The notes: generated by a model from the sequence alone, not told the origin. Shown: positions 42,259 through 51,176, counted from the stretch's first letter. The stretch is DNA of 54,194 nt from CAYLJO01 sp964383905 (GCA_964383905.1 CAYLJO010000009.1:1-54194); one strand, 5' to 3'. Numbers and translations: made by a program.

Positions 42259-43548
42259 ATGAATATTCTCGTCGTAGGTTCTGGTGGACGTGAGCACGCG
42301 CTCGTCTGGGCCATGCGGAAAAATGCGCGGCGCCCACTAGATATTTTCTGTGCCCCCGGCAACAGCGGCATCGCGACGCTCGCCGAATGTGTCTCGCTGA
42401 GCGCAACGGACATCAACTCACTAGCTCGCTTTGCGGAGGAGAAAAAGATTGATCTGACGGTGGTCGGCAGTGAAGCGCCGCTCGCCGCAGGCATCGTTGA
42501 CGAATTTGAGCGACGTGGCCTTGTTATCGCCGGCCCACGGAGAGAGGCCGCGCGGCTCGAATCAAGTAAAGCTTTCGCCAAAGAATTTATGGCCCGCCAT
42601 CACGTTCCGACCGCGCGCTACAGAGTCACAGATTCTGCAAGCGAAGCGCGCAAGCTTCTTCGTCGCGGTGAGTTTGGGCCTGAAGATTGCCCGGTAGTCG
42701 TTAAGGCCGATGGCCTGGCTGGAGGCAAGGGAGTCGTGGTCGCACGCTCACGCGCCGAAGCTGAAGAAGCTATTATTGATTTGATGGAGCGCGGCGTGGT
42801 AGGTGGTGAAGCGGCACGTAATGTGGTAATCGAAGAAGCGCTCTGGGGGCGCGAAGCCTCAGTGCTGCTTTTCACCGATGGGCGCGATTACGTTTTAATG
42901 CCGGCCGCGCGCGACCACAAGCGGGTCGGGGAGGATGATAAGGGGCCTAACACTGGCGGCATGGGCGCAATCACTGACCCCACCGTGATCGGGGAAAAAG
43001 ATCTTACGCGGGTTGTGCGTGAGGTTATTGAGCCGACATTGGAAGGCACGCGCGCCGAAGGTATTTCATTCCAGGGCGTGTTATTTATCGGATTGATGCT
43101 GGCTGCGGATGGGCCACGCGTGCTTGAATACAATGTTCGCTTCGGCGATCCGGAGGCTCAGGCGATTCTTGCCCGCCTGCAAACTGACTTAGTTGATATC
43201 TTCGAGGCCGCGGCGCGCCGAGAATTAGGTGCCATCGGCGGTGTAAAGTGGCTTGGCGGGTCTTCGGCCTGTGTAGTGCTTGCCGCGCCGGGCTACCCTA
43301 CCCGTCCTGAGATCGGCGCACGTATCGAGGGATTAGAGGAGGCCGCGCGAGAACCGGGCGTCGAAATCTTCCATGCGGGAACTGACCGTGCGGCAGATGG
43401 AGGTTGGCTCACCGCCGGCGGGCGTGTCCTTGGCGTGACAGCGGCGGCCCCGGCGCTCGGCGAGGCCCTTCGACGGTGTTACGACGCCGCCGACAAGATA
43501 CACTGGCGCGGGATCCATTACCGGCGCGACATCGGAAAATTCACCTAA
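42259..43548 (+). CDS. purD: Phosphoribosylamine-glycine ligase (GAR synthetase)
   Basis: The 429-residue ATP-grasp enzyme of de novo purine synthesis joins phosphoribosylamine and glycine. Motifs are the N-terminal VVGSGGREHAL, FCAPGNSGIA, the ATP-grasp stretch VKADGLAGGKGVVVA, DHKRVGEDDKGPNTGGMGA, and LEYNVRFGDPEAQ with the metal-binding Glu/Asn. Length is standard. Only a weak ribosome site is visible before the ATG. It stands apart from other purine-synthesis genes. Confidence 0.96.
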   Translation: MNILVVGSGGREHALVWAMRKNARRPLDIFCAPGNSGIATLAECVSLSATDINSLARFAEEKKIDLTVVGSEAPLAAGIVDEFERRGLVIAGPRREAARLESSKAFAKEFMARHHVPTARYRVTDSASEARKLLRRGEFGPEDCPVVVKADGLAGGKGVVVARSRAEAEEAIIDLMERGVVGGEAARNVVIEEALWGREASVLLFTDGRDYVLMPAARDHKRVGEDDKGPNTGGMGAITDPTVIGEKDLTRVVREVIEPTLEGTRAEGISFQGVLFIGLMLAADGPRVLEYNVRFGDPEAQAILARLQTDLVDIFEAAARRELGAIGGVKWLGGSSACVVLAAPGYPTRPEIGARIEGLEEAAREPGVEIFHAGTDRAADGGWLTAGGRVLGVTAAAPALGEALRRCYDAADKIHWRGIHYRRDIGKFT

Positions 43549-43928
43549 ATTCGAAGACCGGGGAAGAAACCGGGGCGGAAAAAGAAGGATACGAGCGGCC
43601 GAGTGAGCCTGGCAAAGGTCAACCCTGGGCTCTGTTCCTACCTCACTTGCTACCGGAGTACCTTAGCCCTTTCTATCTCTTAGCCTTAAAATTTCGCTGT
43701 TCTGCCGCCCCCTCCGCCTCCGCTGTCCCGCTCTAGCAGCGCGCGCGCGACTCCTGCTATACTCAGTGCGAGCGCAGGCCTATAAATTGAACCGCCTCGC
43801 GCGGAACATCGTACAGCCTTCGGGTGAAGTCGAAGCTTCCAGTGGCGACCAGTGGCGACTCGCCCACGCGGATGGAATTTTTTAGAATAATTGATACGAT
43901 TTTAATCCGGCAGGAGGGGTGAGAAGAG
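43549..43928. other. Intergenic region before pspA
   Basis: These 380 bases contain only shadow frames. TATACT at 43758-43763 is a good -10 hexamer but without a matching -35. No sigma-54 -24/-12 motif, which drives pspA in enterobacteria, was seen. Confidence 0.4.
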
Positions 43929-44693
43929 ATGGGACTTTGGAGCAGAATTAAGCGCTCGACGCGTGCGCTGTTCGGCGGCATCGTCGAGAAGACAGAGAAT
44001 CCTGAGCTCATCCTGCAGCAGACTATTCGAGACATGAAGGACCGCGTGCCGGAGTTGAACAACTCTGTCGCACAGGTGATGGCCACCGAAAAGCTGCTCG
44101 CGAAGAATAAAGAGCGACTCGAAAGCCAGGTCGTCGACCTCGACTCAAAGATTAAAGCTTCGGTCAAAATGGGGCGCGATGACATCGCGACAGCCTACAT
44201 CGGCCAGCTTCAGCAGGCGCAGATCGATCTACAGAAGACCTCGCTGCAACTTGAACATGCTTCGCAGGCATCGAAACAGGCGCTCAGGGCGCGCGATAAT
44301 TACGTGCTGCAAATGCAGCGTCGCACGGCTGAGGCGATGCAGCTTATCAACCAGTCGAAGCAGGCGAAACTGCAAGAGCAGTTGGCGCAAACGATGGAGA
44401 CGTTCAATCTCGGCGACGATGCTTCGACCTTTAATGAGATGCGCGACAAGATTGACCGCCGCGCCGCTGCCGCCGAAGCCAAGATGCAACTCGGCGCGGC
44501 GTCGGTTGATTCGCAAATGCAGGACATCGAACGCGAAGCGATGGATATGCAGTTGCAGGATAAACTGCTCGAATACAAGCGCGAGATGGGCCTGCTGCCG
44601 GGCTCGGCCGGCGAAGGCACTTCGGGCGCGGCTCTACCGGCTCAGGGCGAGACCGGGGCCGGCAGTCAGGATAGGGCGATGCTCAAAGAGTAA
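43929..44693 (+). CDS. pspA: PspA/IM30 family membrane-stress protein
   Basis: The 254-residue ESCRT-III-like coiled-coil protein has the conserved N-terminal amphipathic helix (GLWSRIKRSTRALFGGIVEK) and PELILQQTIRDMKDRV. A long heptad region (KNKERLESQVVDLDSKIK; QQAQIDLQKTSLQLEHA) and DDASTFNEMRDKIDRRAAAAEAKMQL follow. PspA proteins assemble on damaged inner membrane and preserve proton-motive force. The last ~30 residues are Gly/Ala-rich and poorly conserved. The next gene encodes a membrane-anchored coiled-coil protein, a likely partner. Confidence 0.93.
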   Translation: MGLWSRIKRSTRALFGGIVEKTENPELILQQTIRDMKDRVPELNNSVAQVMATEKLLAKNKERLESQVVDLDSKIKASVKMGRDDIATAYIGQLQQAQIDLQKTSLQLEHASQASKQALRARDNYVLQMQRRTAEAMQLINQSKQAKLQEQLAQTMETFNLGDDASTFNEMRDKIDRRAAAAEAKMQLGAASVDSQMQDIEREAMDMQLQDKLLEYKREMGLLPGSAGEGTSGAALPAQGETGAGSQDRAMLKE

Positions 44694-44781
44694 GGCGGAA
44701 TCGGAAATCAATGGGCGCGCTAGTTTGGCTTAATCGGGATCGGTCGCGCTTTTAATCGTTTATTGTTATTGGCACTGGTTA

Positions 44782-45627
44782 ATGGTCATGACAGGCTTAC
44801 CCAAAATTGATCTTCAGTACTTGAAAGAAGCGCTCAAAGAACCTGTTAACTTCTGGGGGATGGCAGGTTTCGCTGTCGCGGCTGCTTACACGCAGTCGGT
44901 CATTCCCCTCGGGGCGGCGCTTGCCGCCGAAGGCCTTTACCTGGCGACGGTGCCGGCCAGCTCGCTTTATCGGCGTCTGGTTGACAATCGCCAGAAGGCC
45001 CGCCTGCGTGCGCTCCGGGAACGCCAGCGTGAGGAGTTAATTAAAGGATTTGATCCGCGCGAGCGCGAAGCCGTTGAATACCTGCGCTGGATGAAGAACC
45101 AGATCTATTCCAACTATAAAAAGTTCACCGGTACGCGCGAGATCCCGTCGAACATCCAAAGCTTGGATCATCGCTGGGAAGATTTTGTCGACCTGCTGGA
45201 CGTCTATCGCCGCCGTAAAAACCACTTGCGCTCGATCAACCGCCAAGCTGTTCAGAATCAACTGACGCAGGCCGAACGGGCTGTGGAAAGCGCGCCTGAC
45301 GAGCGCGCACGTCGCGTGCAACAGGCGAACGTGGAGATACTGAAGCGTCGGATCGCCGCTTTCAACGATCTCGAACGCTCTGTCAAACTCGTCGAAGGCC
45401 AATTGCAATCCATCGAAAACTTCTTCGGCCTTGTCAACGATCAGGTCGTGACACTGCCGACGCCCGAAAGAGTCTCATCCCTCGACTTTGAGCAACTGAG
45501 TGATTCCATCGCGATGACCAAACAGATGCTCGAGGAGACCTCAGATATGATGGGCGCGCTCGACAGCCACCAGCGCGAAATTGGCAACTACGACTTGCTC
45601 ATATCAAATACGTCTTCGACGAAATAA
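44782..45627 (+). CDS. Coiled-coil membrane protein next to pspA, unknown
   Basis: The 281-residue protein has hydrophobic segments near residues 23-60 (FWGMAGFAVAAAYTQSVIPLG; AALAAEGLYLATVPASSLY). About 200 residues of charged helix follow (QKARLRALRERQREEL; NQLTQAERAVESAPDERARRVQQANVEILKRRIAAF), ending in predicted coiled coil. It begins 88 bases after pspA on the same strand, with a terminator directly after it, so the pair is probably one unit. A role in PspA recruitment or membrane-stress sensing is inference. Confidence 0.7.
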   Translation: MVMTGLPKIDLQYLKEALKEPVNFWGMAGFAVAAAYTQSVIPLGAALAAEGLYLATVPASSLYRRLVDNRQKARLRALRERQREELIKGFDPREREAVEYLRWMKNQIYSNYKKFTGTREIPSNIQSLDHRWEDFVDLLDVYRRRKNHLRSINRQAVQNQLTQAERAVESAPDERARRVQQANVEILKRRIAAFNDLERSVKLVEGQLQSIENFFGLVNDQVVTLPTPERVSSLDFEQLSDSIAMTKQMLEETSDMMGALDSHQREIGNYDLLISNTSSTK

Positions 45628-45641
45628 AATGCACTTACAAG

Positions 45642-45689
45642 AGGCGGCGGATCGGATAATGGGTAGGCATCCATCTTTATCCGCCGCCT
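45642..45689 (+). terminator. Terminator after the pspA unit
   Basis: AGGCGGCGGAT (45642-45652) pairs with ATCCGCCGCCT (45679-45689) across a 26-base loop, followed by TAAATCC. It lies between convergent genes and may serve both. Confidence 0.5.
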
Positions 45690-45717
45690 TAAATCCATAT
45701 CGAGGGTCACATAGGTT

Positions 45718-46659
45718 TTAGCTACCCGCGGCCGTCTGGCCCTTCAGTATGTTCTCCAGCGCCTCTTCGTCGAGACTATACATCTCGTTACAAAAATGGC
45801 AACTCATGACTGCGCCGCGGTCTTCGCGCAGCATCGCCTCAAGTTCGGCCCGATCAATCGAAGAGATGAGTGATACGGCGCGTTCGTATGAACATGGGCA
45901 CGCAAAGCTGGCAGGTATTTCCTCTAACACTTCAAATTCGACAGGGCCAAGCGCCGTACTAAGCAGGTCCACCGGGCGCGCGCCTTCCCCAATCATTTTT
46001 GTTGCCTGCGGGGCCTGATTGACGGACGACTCAATCGTGGCAACAGTTTTTTCATCTGCGCCGGGCATGATCTGAATCATCAGGCCGCCCGCCGCCGCAA
46101 CGAATACTTCGTCCAGTCGATGTTGATCGGCGCGCATCAGAACGCCGAGCATCACAGCCGAAGGAATCTGCTCGGATTTGGTTAGATAATAAGCGAAATC
46201 TTCCGCGATCTCTCCGGACACGAGCGGAACTGAACTGCGATACGGTTCACGATACATTCCGATGTCATAACCCGACTCGCGCGTTACGTAGAACATCCCT
46301 CCGCCGACAACGCCGCGCACATCAAACTTGCCCACCCCATTTAGCGGCGCATGCGCCTCCGGATTGCGAACGTAACCCCGCACCTGCCCACGCGCATTTG
46401 CTTCCGCCGTGATGCCCCCGATTGGTCCATCGCCGGCAATCTGTACGGTTAAGCGATCCAATTCTTTCATGCTTGAACCTAAGAGCAGCGTGCCGGTTAG
46501 CGTTCGGCCGAGTGCCGCCGTCACCGTCGGAGACGTAGCATGACGGCGGGCTGCTTCCGCGACGAGGCCTGTCGTGACTGCTGCCATGCAGCGGACGGCA
46601 CCGTCCGCCGCCGTTCCGCGGACAAGAGTGTCGACGTTTAATCCTTGCCGGTCTACCAA
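45718..46659 (-). CDS. hslO: Hsp33 redox-regulated chaperonin
   Basis: The 313-residue Hsp33 begins with the family pattern NVDTLVRGTAADGAVRCMAA and contains GPIGGITAEANARGQVRGYV. The zinc/redox switch at the C-terminus is complete: CPC in FACPCSYERAV and CHFC in VMSCHFCNEMY. On oxidation the disulfides form and the chaperone activates. A TTG at 46659, directly behind GGAGAGGATC, gives the correct N-terminus. An in-frame ATG at 46842 would add about 60 residues unlike the family and is rejected. Confidence 0.9.
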   Translation of the reverse strand: MVDRQGLNVDTLVRGTAADGAVRCMAAVTTGLVAEAARRHATSPTVTAALGRTLTGTLLLGSSMKELDRLTVQIAGDGPIGGITAEANARGQVRGYVRNPEAHAPLNGVGKFDVRGVVGGGMFYVTRESGYDIGMYREPYRSSVPLVSGEIAEDFAYYLTKSEQIPSAVMLGVLMRADQHRLDEVFVAAAGGLMIQIMPGADEKTVATIESSVNQAPQATKMIGEGARPVDLLSTALGPVEFEVLEEIPASFACPCSYERAVSLISSIDRAELEAMLREDRGAVMSCHFCNEMYSLDEEALENILKGQTAAGS

Positions 46660-46688
46660 GATCCTCTCCTCAACTTTCCCCTTACCTG

Positions 46689-46707
46689 TTGACAAGTTCT
46701 GTGTCAA
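46689..46707. promoter_or_regulatory. Palindrome TTGACA-N7-TGTCAA upstream of hslO
   Basis: TTGACA (46689-46694) and TGTCAA (46702-46707) are perfect inverted half-sites 30 bases before the hslO TTG. On the minus strand TTGACA could also be a -35 with a weak TAAGGG -10 at 17 bases. The factor is unknown. Confidence 0.35.
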
Positions 46708-46910
46708 GGTCAGAAACGTCGGATTACTATTATGCCTTCTGCGTTGCCCCTTAAAGCAAGGCCACAACCGGAAATTCACAATTCTATTCGCCGGCATGAG
46801 AAGGGCATCTGATATTATTTTAGCGCCCTTGGTGGGCCGCAAATGAGACCGTTAAGAAGTTAAGGTGAAGTCTTAACCTACCCACTCCATTGCATTGAAA
46901 GAAAAGAAAA

Positions 46911-46926
46911 CCACTATATCTTGCGT
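46911..46926. promoter_or_regulatory. Candidate NrdR box
   Basis: CCACTATATCTTGCGT matches 9 of 10 positions of the CwATATaTwG core of NrdR boxes. It sits 7 bases upstream of the nrdJ -35 hexamer. NrdR represses ribonucleotide reductase genes when dATP is high. A second box at the usual ~31-base spacing is not clear; a weak match lies 26 bases upstream. Confidence 0.5.
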
Positions 46927-46933
46927 TGCAGTG

Positions 46934-46962
46934 TTGACAGCCCCTTTGGGCTTATGTATACT
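46934..46962 (+). promoter_or_regulatory. Near-consensus sigma-70 promoter of nrdJ
   Basis: TTGACA (46934-46939) and TATACT (46957-46962) are separated by exactly 17 bases. Transcription would start near 46969, giving a leader of about 200 bases before ATG 47173. Confidence 0.75.
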
Positions 46963-47172
46963 CCATTCTGCTTGGAACGGGGAGGATCGACGGAGGCGCG
47001 AAAGAACTAAATCGCTCTCTCCGGATGGGGTTTCGTTCGCTTCGAAATAGGCCAACCGTAGTATCCGAAACGCATTCTTGGGACCGGCGCGAGAGAGGCA
47101 CTACACGCGCCGAAACTTGTTTGAACACTGAAATGCCTGGCGCAACTCGCTGGCGCGGGAAAGGCAAAAAAG

Positions 47173-50100
47173 ATGAGCACCGCAATCAATCCAACCGCCA
47201 AAAATTCGACCCCCCTGACCGCCGCCTCTCTGCGTCAGGGGCAGCCACTCGGCCTGAATGCGCAGCGTGTTATCAGTAAGCGCTACTCGCTCAAAGATGC
47301 GCAGGGGCGAGCGCTTGAGGAATGGTCGGATATTGTTCGCCGTGTTGTCGGCCACGTTTCGGTCGCCGAAACCGATCCTAAGTCTCGCGACGAATTTTAC
47401 GCGGCGATGTCAGAGATTATGCTCAACCGCGAGTTTGTCCCCAACACACCTTGTCTGGTCAACGCAGGAAAGCCTTCGGGGCAACTCGCAGCCTGTTTTG
47501 TTTTGGACGTGCCCGACTCAATCGCCGGGATCATGAAGACCGCGACCGATGCCGCAATTATTCATCAAACAGGTGGAGGCACCGGGTTTACATTTGAGAA
47601 GCTGCGTCCCAGCGGCGCGATGGTTCGCTCCACACACGGCGTCGCATCCGGGCCGGTCTCTTTCATGAACATCTTCAACACGACGACGGATACCGTCAAA
47701 CAGGGTGGCGTACGGCGCGGCGCCAACATGGGGATGCTCCGGGTCACCCACCCGGACATCCTGCGCTTCATTCATGCGAAGAACGATCAGCACTCGCTGA
47801 CCAACTTCAACATTTCGGTCAATGTCACCGACCGCTTTCTTGAAGCTGTTGATAAGAAAGAATGGTTTCAGTGTGAATTTGATGGTCAAGCCTGGGCCGA
47901 ACCTATTTATGATCCGGTCCGGGGCGGCGACTATGTCGTCTATCGCGGGCCGACCGGCGAGACAGTGACTTTCTCCGACAAATCTGCTTTTGCGTCTGCC
48001 GACTTGTCGAATTGCACTATTGAAGAACCGCCCCGGCCGGGGATGATCTATGCGCCGGATATCTGGAATCGCATCGTCGCCAGCGCGCACAAGTACGCCG
48101 AGCCGGGCATCGCCTTTATCGACGAAGTGAATCGCCACAACCACATGATTAAGTCTATGGGCCCAATCATGTCTTGTAACCCGTGCGTGGCGGGCGATAC
48201 ACTGGTTTACACCGATCAAGGCCTCCTGACTATCCGCGAACTCTATGAAACTGCTGCTAAACCTGATGTAACGGTCGATTCACGCTTCGGCTATGAACGA
48301 ACCTTTGCGAGTGCTTCGCGAGCTTTTAAGACCGGCTACAAAGAGGTCTACCGTCTTCAAACAAGAGAGGGTTACTACGTTCGGGCGACGGCGAATCACC
48401 GGATTATGACAAATCGCGGGTGGGTCGAATTACAGTACTTGCGGCCGGGCGACAAAGTTCACACTCTAAATCGTAAAGGTGGTTTTGGCATCAAAGGCTC
48501 ACTGGAATTGGGTCGTTCGCTGGGCTGGCTCATCGGCGACGGACACTTGGCCGATGGCACCGGTAGGGCCACCCTATCTTTCTTTGGCGAAGAGCAGGTA
48601 TTAGCACCACTATTTTCTAAGCATGTCGGCGATGTCGTCGCCGGCATGGGACGCAGTGATCGTGCCTACACCAGCAAGGTTGTAGAAGTGGTTGGAAGAA
48701 ATGAGTCTCGGATTACCACCGAACGCCTATACAGGGTAGCCGCCGAACACGGGATAACAAGTAAACACAAGCTGCACGTCCCTGATTCTGTCCTGCGTGG
48801 CTCGGAGGACATGCAGCGGGGATTTCTTCAAGCGTTATTCTCTGCGGATGGCACGGTGCTTGATGCGGAGTATAAAGGTATTGATATTCGGCTGACGTCG
48901 ACTTCCATTCAACTGTTGGAAGGTGTTCAGCAGATCCTATTGAACTTTGGTATTGCCTCTCGCATTTATCTCAATCGCCGGACGGCTGCTAAGCGACGAT
49001 GGCCAGATGGTCACGGGGGTTTGAAGGAATACAAATGTCAGGCCTATCACGAACTCAATATCTCGAAACAGAACTTGCTCACATTCCACGACGAGATTGG
49101 TTTCTTACAGGAATCTAAGATAACCAGGTTAAACAATGCAATCGGCAGACTGGTTCGTGGCCTCAAGCGCGAACTGTTCGTCGCCACCGTTAAATCGATT
49201 AGTCCAGATGGTACTGAAGAAGTATTCGATTTGACGCAAGAAGATACCCATTCGTTCGTTGCGAATGGTATAATAATTCACAATTGTGGCGAACAATTTC
49301 TCCATTTTTCTAACTCCTGCAACCTGGGGTCAATTGATCTAAGCAAGTTTTACAAGCATGTCGGTGACGGCACAAATCCGGCGGAGTGTATTGACTGGGA
49401 TAGGCTTGCCGAGGCGACACACCTGTGCGTGCAATTCCTGGATAACGTCATCAACACTTGCGCATGGCCGTTGCCTGAGATTGATAGTATCGTGAAGCGC
49501 ACGCGGCCCGTGGGCCTCGGCATCATGGGTTTTGCAGACCTCTGCCTCAAGCTCAGGATCACCTACGGCACACCTCAATCCATCGATCTGATGGATAAGG
49601 TAATGGGTTTCGTGCGCCGCGAGTCCTGGATCAAGAGCCTCAAGCTCGGAGCAGTGAAGGGCGTCTTTCCTGAGTACGAACCGAACAAAGAATCATATGA
49701 TAAGTTCCTACGCGACCTCCTCGGCGATGTGATTGACAAGGACTTGGGGGGGCGCATCACGCCGCGCAATTATGAAGTGACGACAATTGCGCCGACAGGG
49801 ACCATCTCGCTCGTCGCCGAAACTTCGTCCGGCATTGAGCCAAACTTCTCCTGGGCATATGTGCGACAGGATACGCTGGGCACGCGCACCTATGTTCATA
49901 CGCTCGCGGCCCAGGCTCTGGGGATTGATGTTGATCAAACAGATCAGCAATCAATCAATGAGGCGGCGGCCTATGTGGTGGCTCACGAGAGTGAGCTACC
50001 GCCTTACTTTATCTCTGCGATGTCGATCAGCGCAGAGCAGCACATACATGTGCTGGCCGCGGCTCAGCGTCACGTTGATAACAGCGTCTCGAAGACCTGC

Positions 50101-50841
50101 AACGGTGCGGTTGACGATACGGTGGAGTCAGTCGATGCGCTCTATCGCTTGGCGCGTCAACTCGGGTGCAAAGCCGTCAGCTACTACCGCGATGGATCGC
50201 GCGAGAATCAAGTCCTGACTTCTATGAAGCGAGAGGAGAAAGGCGAGACTGCTTGCAACCCCGAGGCATCAGTTGAAGCTCTCGATAAACCGCCGGTGAG
50301 CCTTCGGGACGCGGCACACGTCGGCGCGAGAGGCGCCAAAGCTGAACAGACAGCAGCAGCAGTCCGCATCGAGCGGCCGCGCGAGCTTCGCGGCGCTACG
50401 TGGCAGATAGGCTTTGACGGACAGAATCTTTATGTCACGGTCAATCACGATGGTTCAATGATCCAGGAAGTGTTCGCGACCGGGCCGATATCGGGCGGCG
50501 TCGGCCTCCTCGCCTCCAAAATGCTGCGCGGCGGGTTCGACGCGGCTGAAGTTGCGCATAGCTTGAACAAAGTCACGGGCACACATTCCGTCTGGTTCAA
50601 CGAGCGACTGCTGACTTCGCCGGAACAGGCTGTGGCCGAGTGCATTATGCTTACCAGTCGCCGCCTTGCGGGCCTACCTGATTCAGCTCGTGCGGCCGGC
50701 AAACCGCAAGCGGCTGCTCACCTGGCGGCGGCCAGTGGCATGAGCTCAATGATCAGCATCTGTCCTGAATGCCACGGGCAACTGGAGCATGCGAGTGGTT
50801 GTGATTTCTGTCGCGACTGTGGCTATTCAAAGTGTAAGTGA
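47173..50841 (+). CDS. nrdJ: Adenosylcobalamin-dependent ribonucleotide reductase with intein
   Basis: The 1222-codon product is a class II ribonucleotide reductase interrupted by a 367-residue intein (338-704); the mature enzyme would have 855 residues. Extein features are NTPCLVNAGKPSGQ, QTGGGTGFTFEKLRP, GVRRGANMG, the catalytic NPC-GE motif split by the intein, IAPTGTISL, and a C-terminal zinc-ribbon-like tail (CPECHGQLEHASGCDFCRDC). It reduces ribonucleotides to deoxyribonucleotides without oxygen dependence. AAAGG lies about 9 bases before the ATG. A strong promoter and a possible NrdR box precede it; two hairpins follow. No other ribonucleotide reductase is in the window. Confidence 0.95.
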   Translation: MSTAINPTAKNSTPLTAASLRQGQPLGLNAQRVISKRYSLKDAQGRALEEWSDIVRRVVGHVSVAETDPKSRDEFYAAMSEIMLNREFVPNTPCLVNAGKPSGQLAACFVLDVPDSIAGIMKTATDAAIIHQTGGGTGFTFEKLRPSGAMVRSTHGVASGPVSFMNIFNTTTDTVKQGGVRRGANMGMLRVTHPDILRFIHAKNDQHSLTNFNISVNVTDRFLEAVDKKEWFQCEFDGQAWAEPIYDPVRGGDYVVYRGPTGETVTFSDKSAFASADLSNCTIEEPPRPGMIYAPDIWNRIVASAHKYAEPGIAFIDEVNRHNHMIKSMGPIMSCNPCVAGDTLVYTDQGLLTIRELYETAAKPDVTVDSRFGYERTFASASRAFKTGYKEVYRLQTREGYYVRATANHRIMTNRGWVELQYLRPGDKVHTLNRKGGFGIKGSLELGRSLGWLIGDGHLADGTGRATLSFFGEEQVLAPLFSKHVGDVVAGMGRSDRAYTSKVVEVVGRNESRITTERLYRVAAEHGITSKHKLHVPDSVLRGSEDMQRGFLQALFSADGTVLDAEYKGIDIRLTSTSIQLLEGVQQILLNFGIASRIYLNRRTAAKRRWPDGHGGLKEYKCQAYHELNISKQNLLTFHDEIGFLQESKITRLNNAIGRLVRGLKRELFVATVKSISPDGTEEVFDLTQEDTHSFVANGIIIHNCGEQFLHFSNSCNLGSIDLSKFYKHVGDGTNPAECIDWDRLAEATHLCVQFLDNVINTCAWPLPEIDSIVKRTRPVGLGIMGFADLCLKLRITYGTPQSIDLMDKVMGFVRRESWIKSLKLGAVKGVFPEYEPNKESYDKFLRDLLGDVIDKDLGGRITPRNYEVTTIAPTGTISLVAETSSGIEPNFSWAYVRQDTLGTRTYVHTLAAQALGIDVDQTDQQSINEAAAYVVAHESELPPYFISAMSISAEQHIHVLAAAQRHVDNSVSKTCNGAVDDTVESVDALYRLARQLGCKAVSYYRDGSRENQVLTSMKREEKGETACNPEASVEALDKPPVSLRDAAHVGARGAKAEQTAAAVRIERPRELRGATWQIGFDGQNLYVTVNHDGSMIQEVFATGPISGGVGLLASKMLRGGFDAAEVAHSLNKVTGTHSVWFNERLLTSPEQAVAECIMLTSRRLAGLPDSARAAGKPQAAAHLAAASGMSSMISICPECHGQLEHASGCDFCRDCGYSKCK
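48184..49284 (+). other. Intein with LAGLIDADG homing endonuclease in NrdJ
   Basis: The intein runs from Cys1 (CVAGDTLVYT) to terminal His-Asn (NGIIIHN) and is followed by extein Cys705. Splicing blocks are visible: block B TANH at intein residues 69-72, and block F/G VFDLTQEDTHSFVANGIIIHN-C. Two LAGLIDADG-type helices, LGWLIGDGH (113-121) and LQALFSADG (215-223), are about 100 residues apart, as in a single-chain two-motif homing endonuclease with aspartates retained. The insertion point lies between Pro and Cys of the catalytic NPC motif, so the C-extein nucleophile is also the radical-bearing cysteine of the reductase. All key splicing residues are present, so it should be active. Confidence 0.93.
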
Positions 50842-50891
50842 GCGATTTGTTAACATCTACTTCGTCGTAACCAAACAAAATAGAGTGGAGC

Positions 50892-50928
50892 AACAGCCCT
50901 GAATTTTGACAGCAAATTCAGGGCTGTT
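50892..50928 (+). terminator. Terminator after nrdJ
   Basis: A perfect 15-bp stem (AACAGCCCTGAATTT and its complement) surrounds a 7-base loop, with TTTAAG after the stem. It begins about 50 bases past the stop. Confidence 0.75.
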
Positions 50929-50966
50929 TAAGTTGTCCGTTCCATGAGCTTAAACGCAAACCATTC

Positions 50967-51001
50967 AAGCATACACCGGCCTGGCAGGCCGGTGTATGCT
51001 T
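50967..51001. terminator. Second strong hairpin downstream of nrdJ
   Basis: A perfect 16-bp stem (AAGCATACACCGGCCT and its complement) has a three-base GGC loop, 38 bases beyond the first terminator. It lacks a T-run. It may act as a backup terminator or protect RNA ends. The rest of 50842-51176 shows no gene. Confidence 0.5.
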
Positions 51002-51176
51002 GTGGATGAGTAAAAGACCGGATGGGCCTGGAAAATTTGGCTGTAAAATGGCTCATAGTAGCCAGAGCGAGCGGACCAAACCGGATCAGCAGCGGGCCAT
51101 TGTTTGAGACTTGACGTCTCCGGCTCAAAGTATGGGATGCCTTTCGACTTATTTCCTTCAGAGAAAGGGACAAGAG

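Larger units (their letters stand above)
46660..47172. other. Divergent control region between hslO and nrdJ
   Basis: These 513 bases hold the divergent promoters, a TTGACA-N7-TGTCAA palindrome near hslO, a candidate NrdR box, a near-consensus promoter and a roughly 200-base nrdJ leader. No cobalamin-riboswitch signature was recognised in that leader, although the enzyme uses adenosylcobalamin. Confidence 0.5.

Noticed and set aside
46969..47172. Cobalamin riboswitch in the nrdJ leader
   Set aside because: Expected because the enzyme uses B12, but no B12-box-like conserved segment could be recognised.
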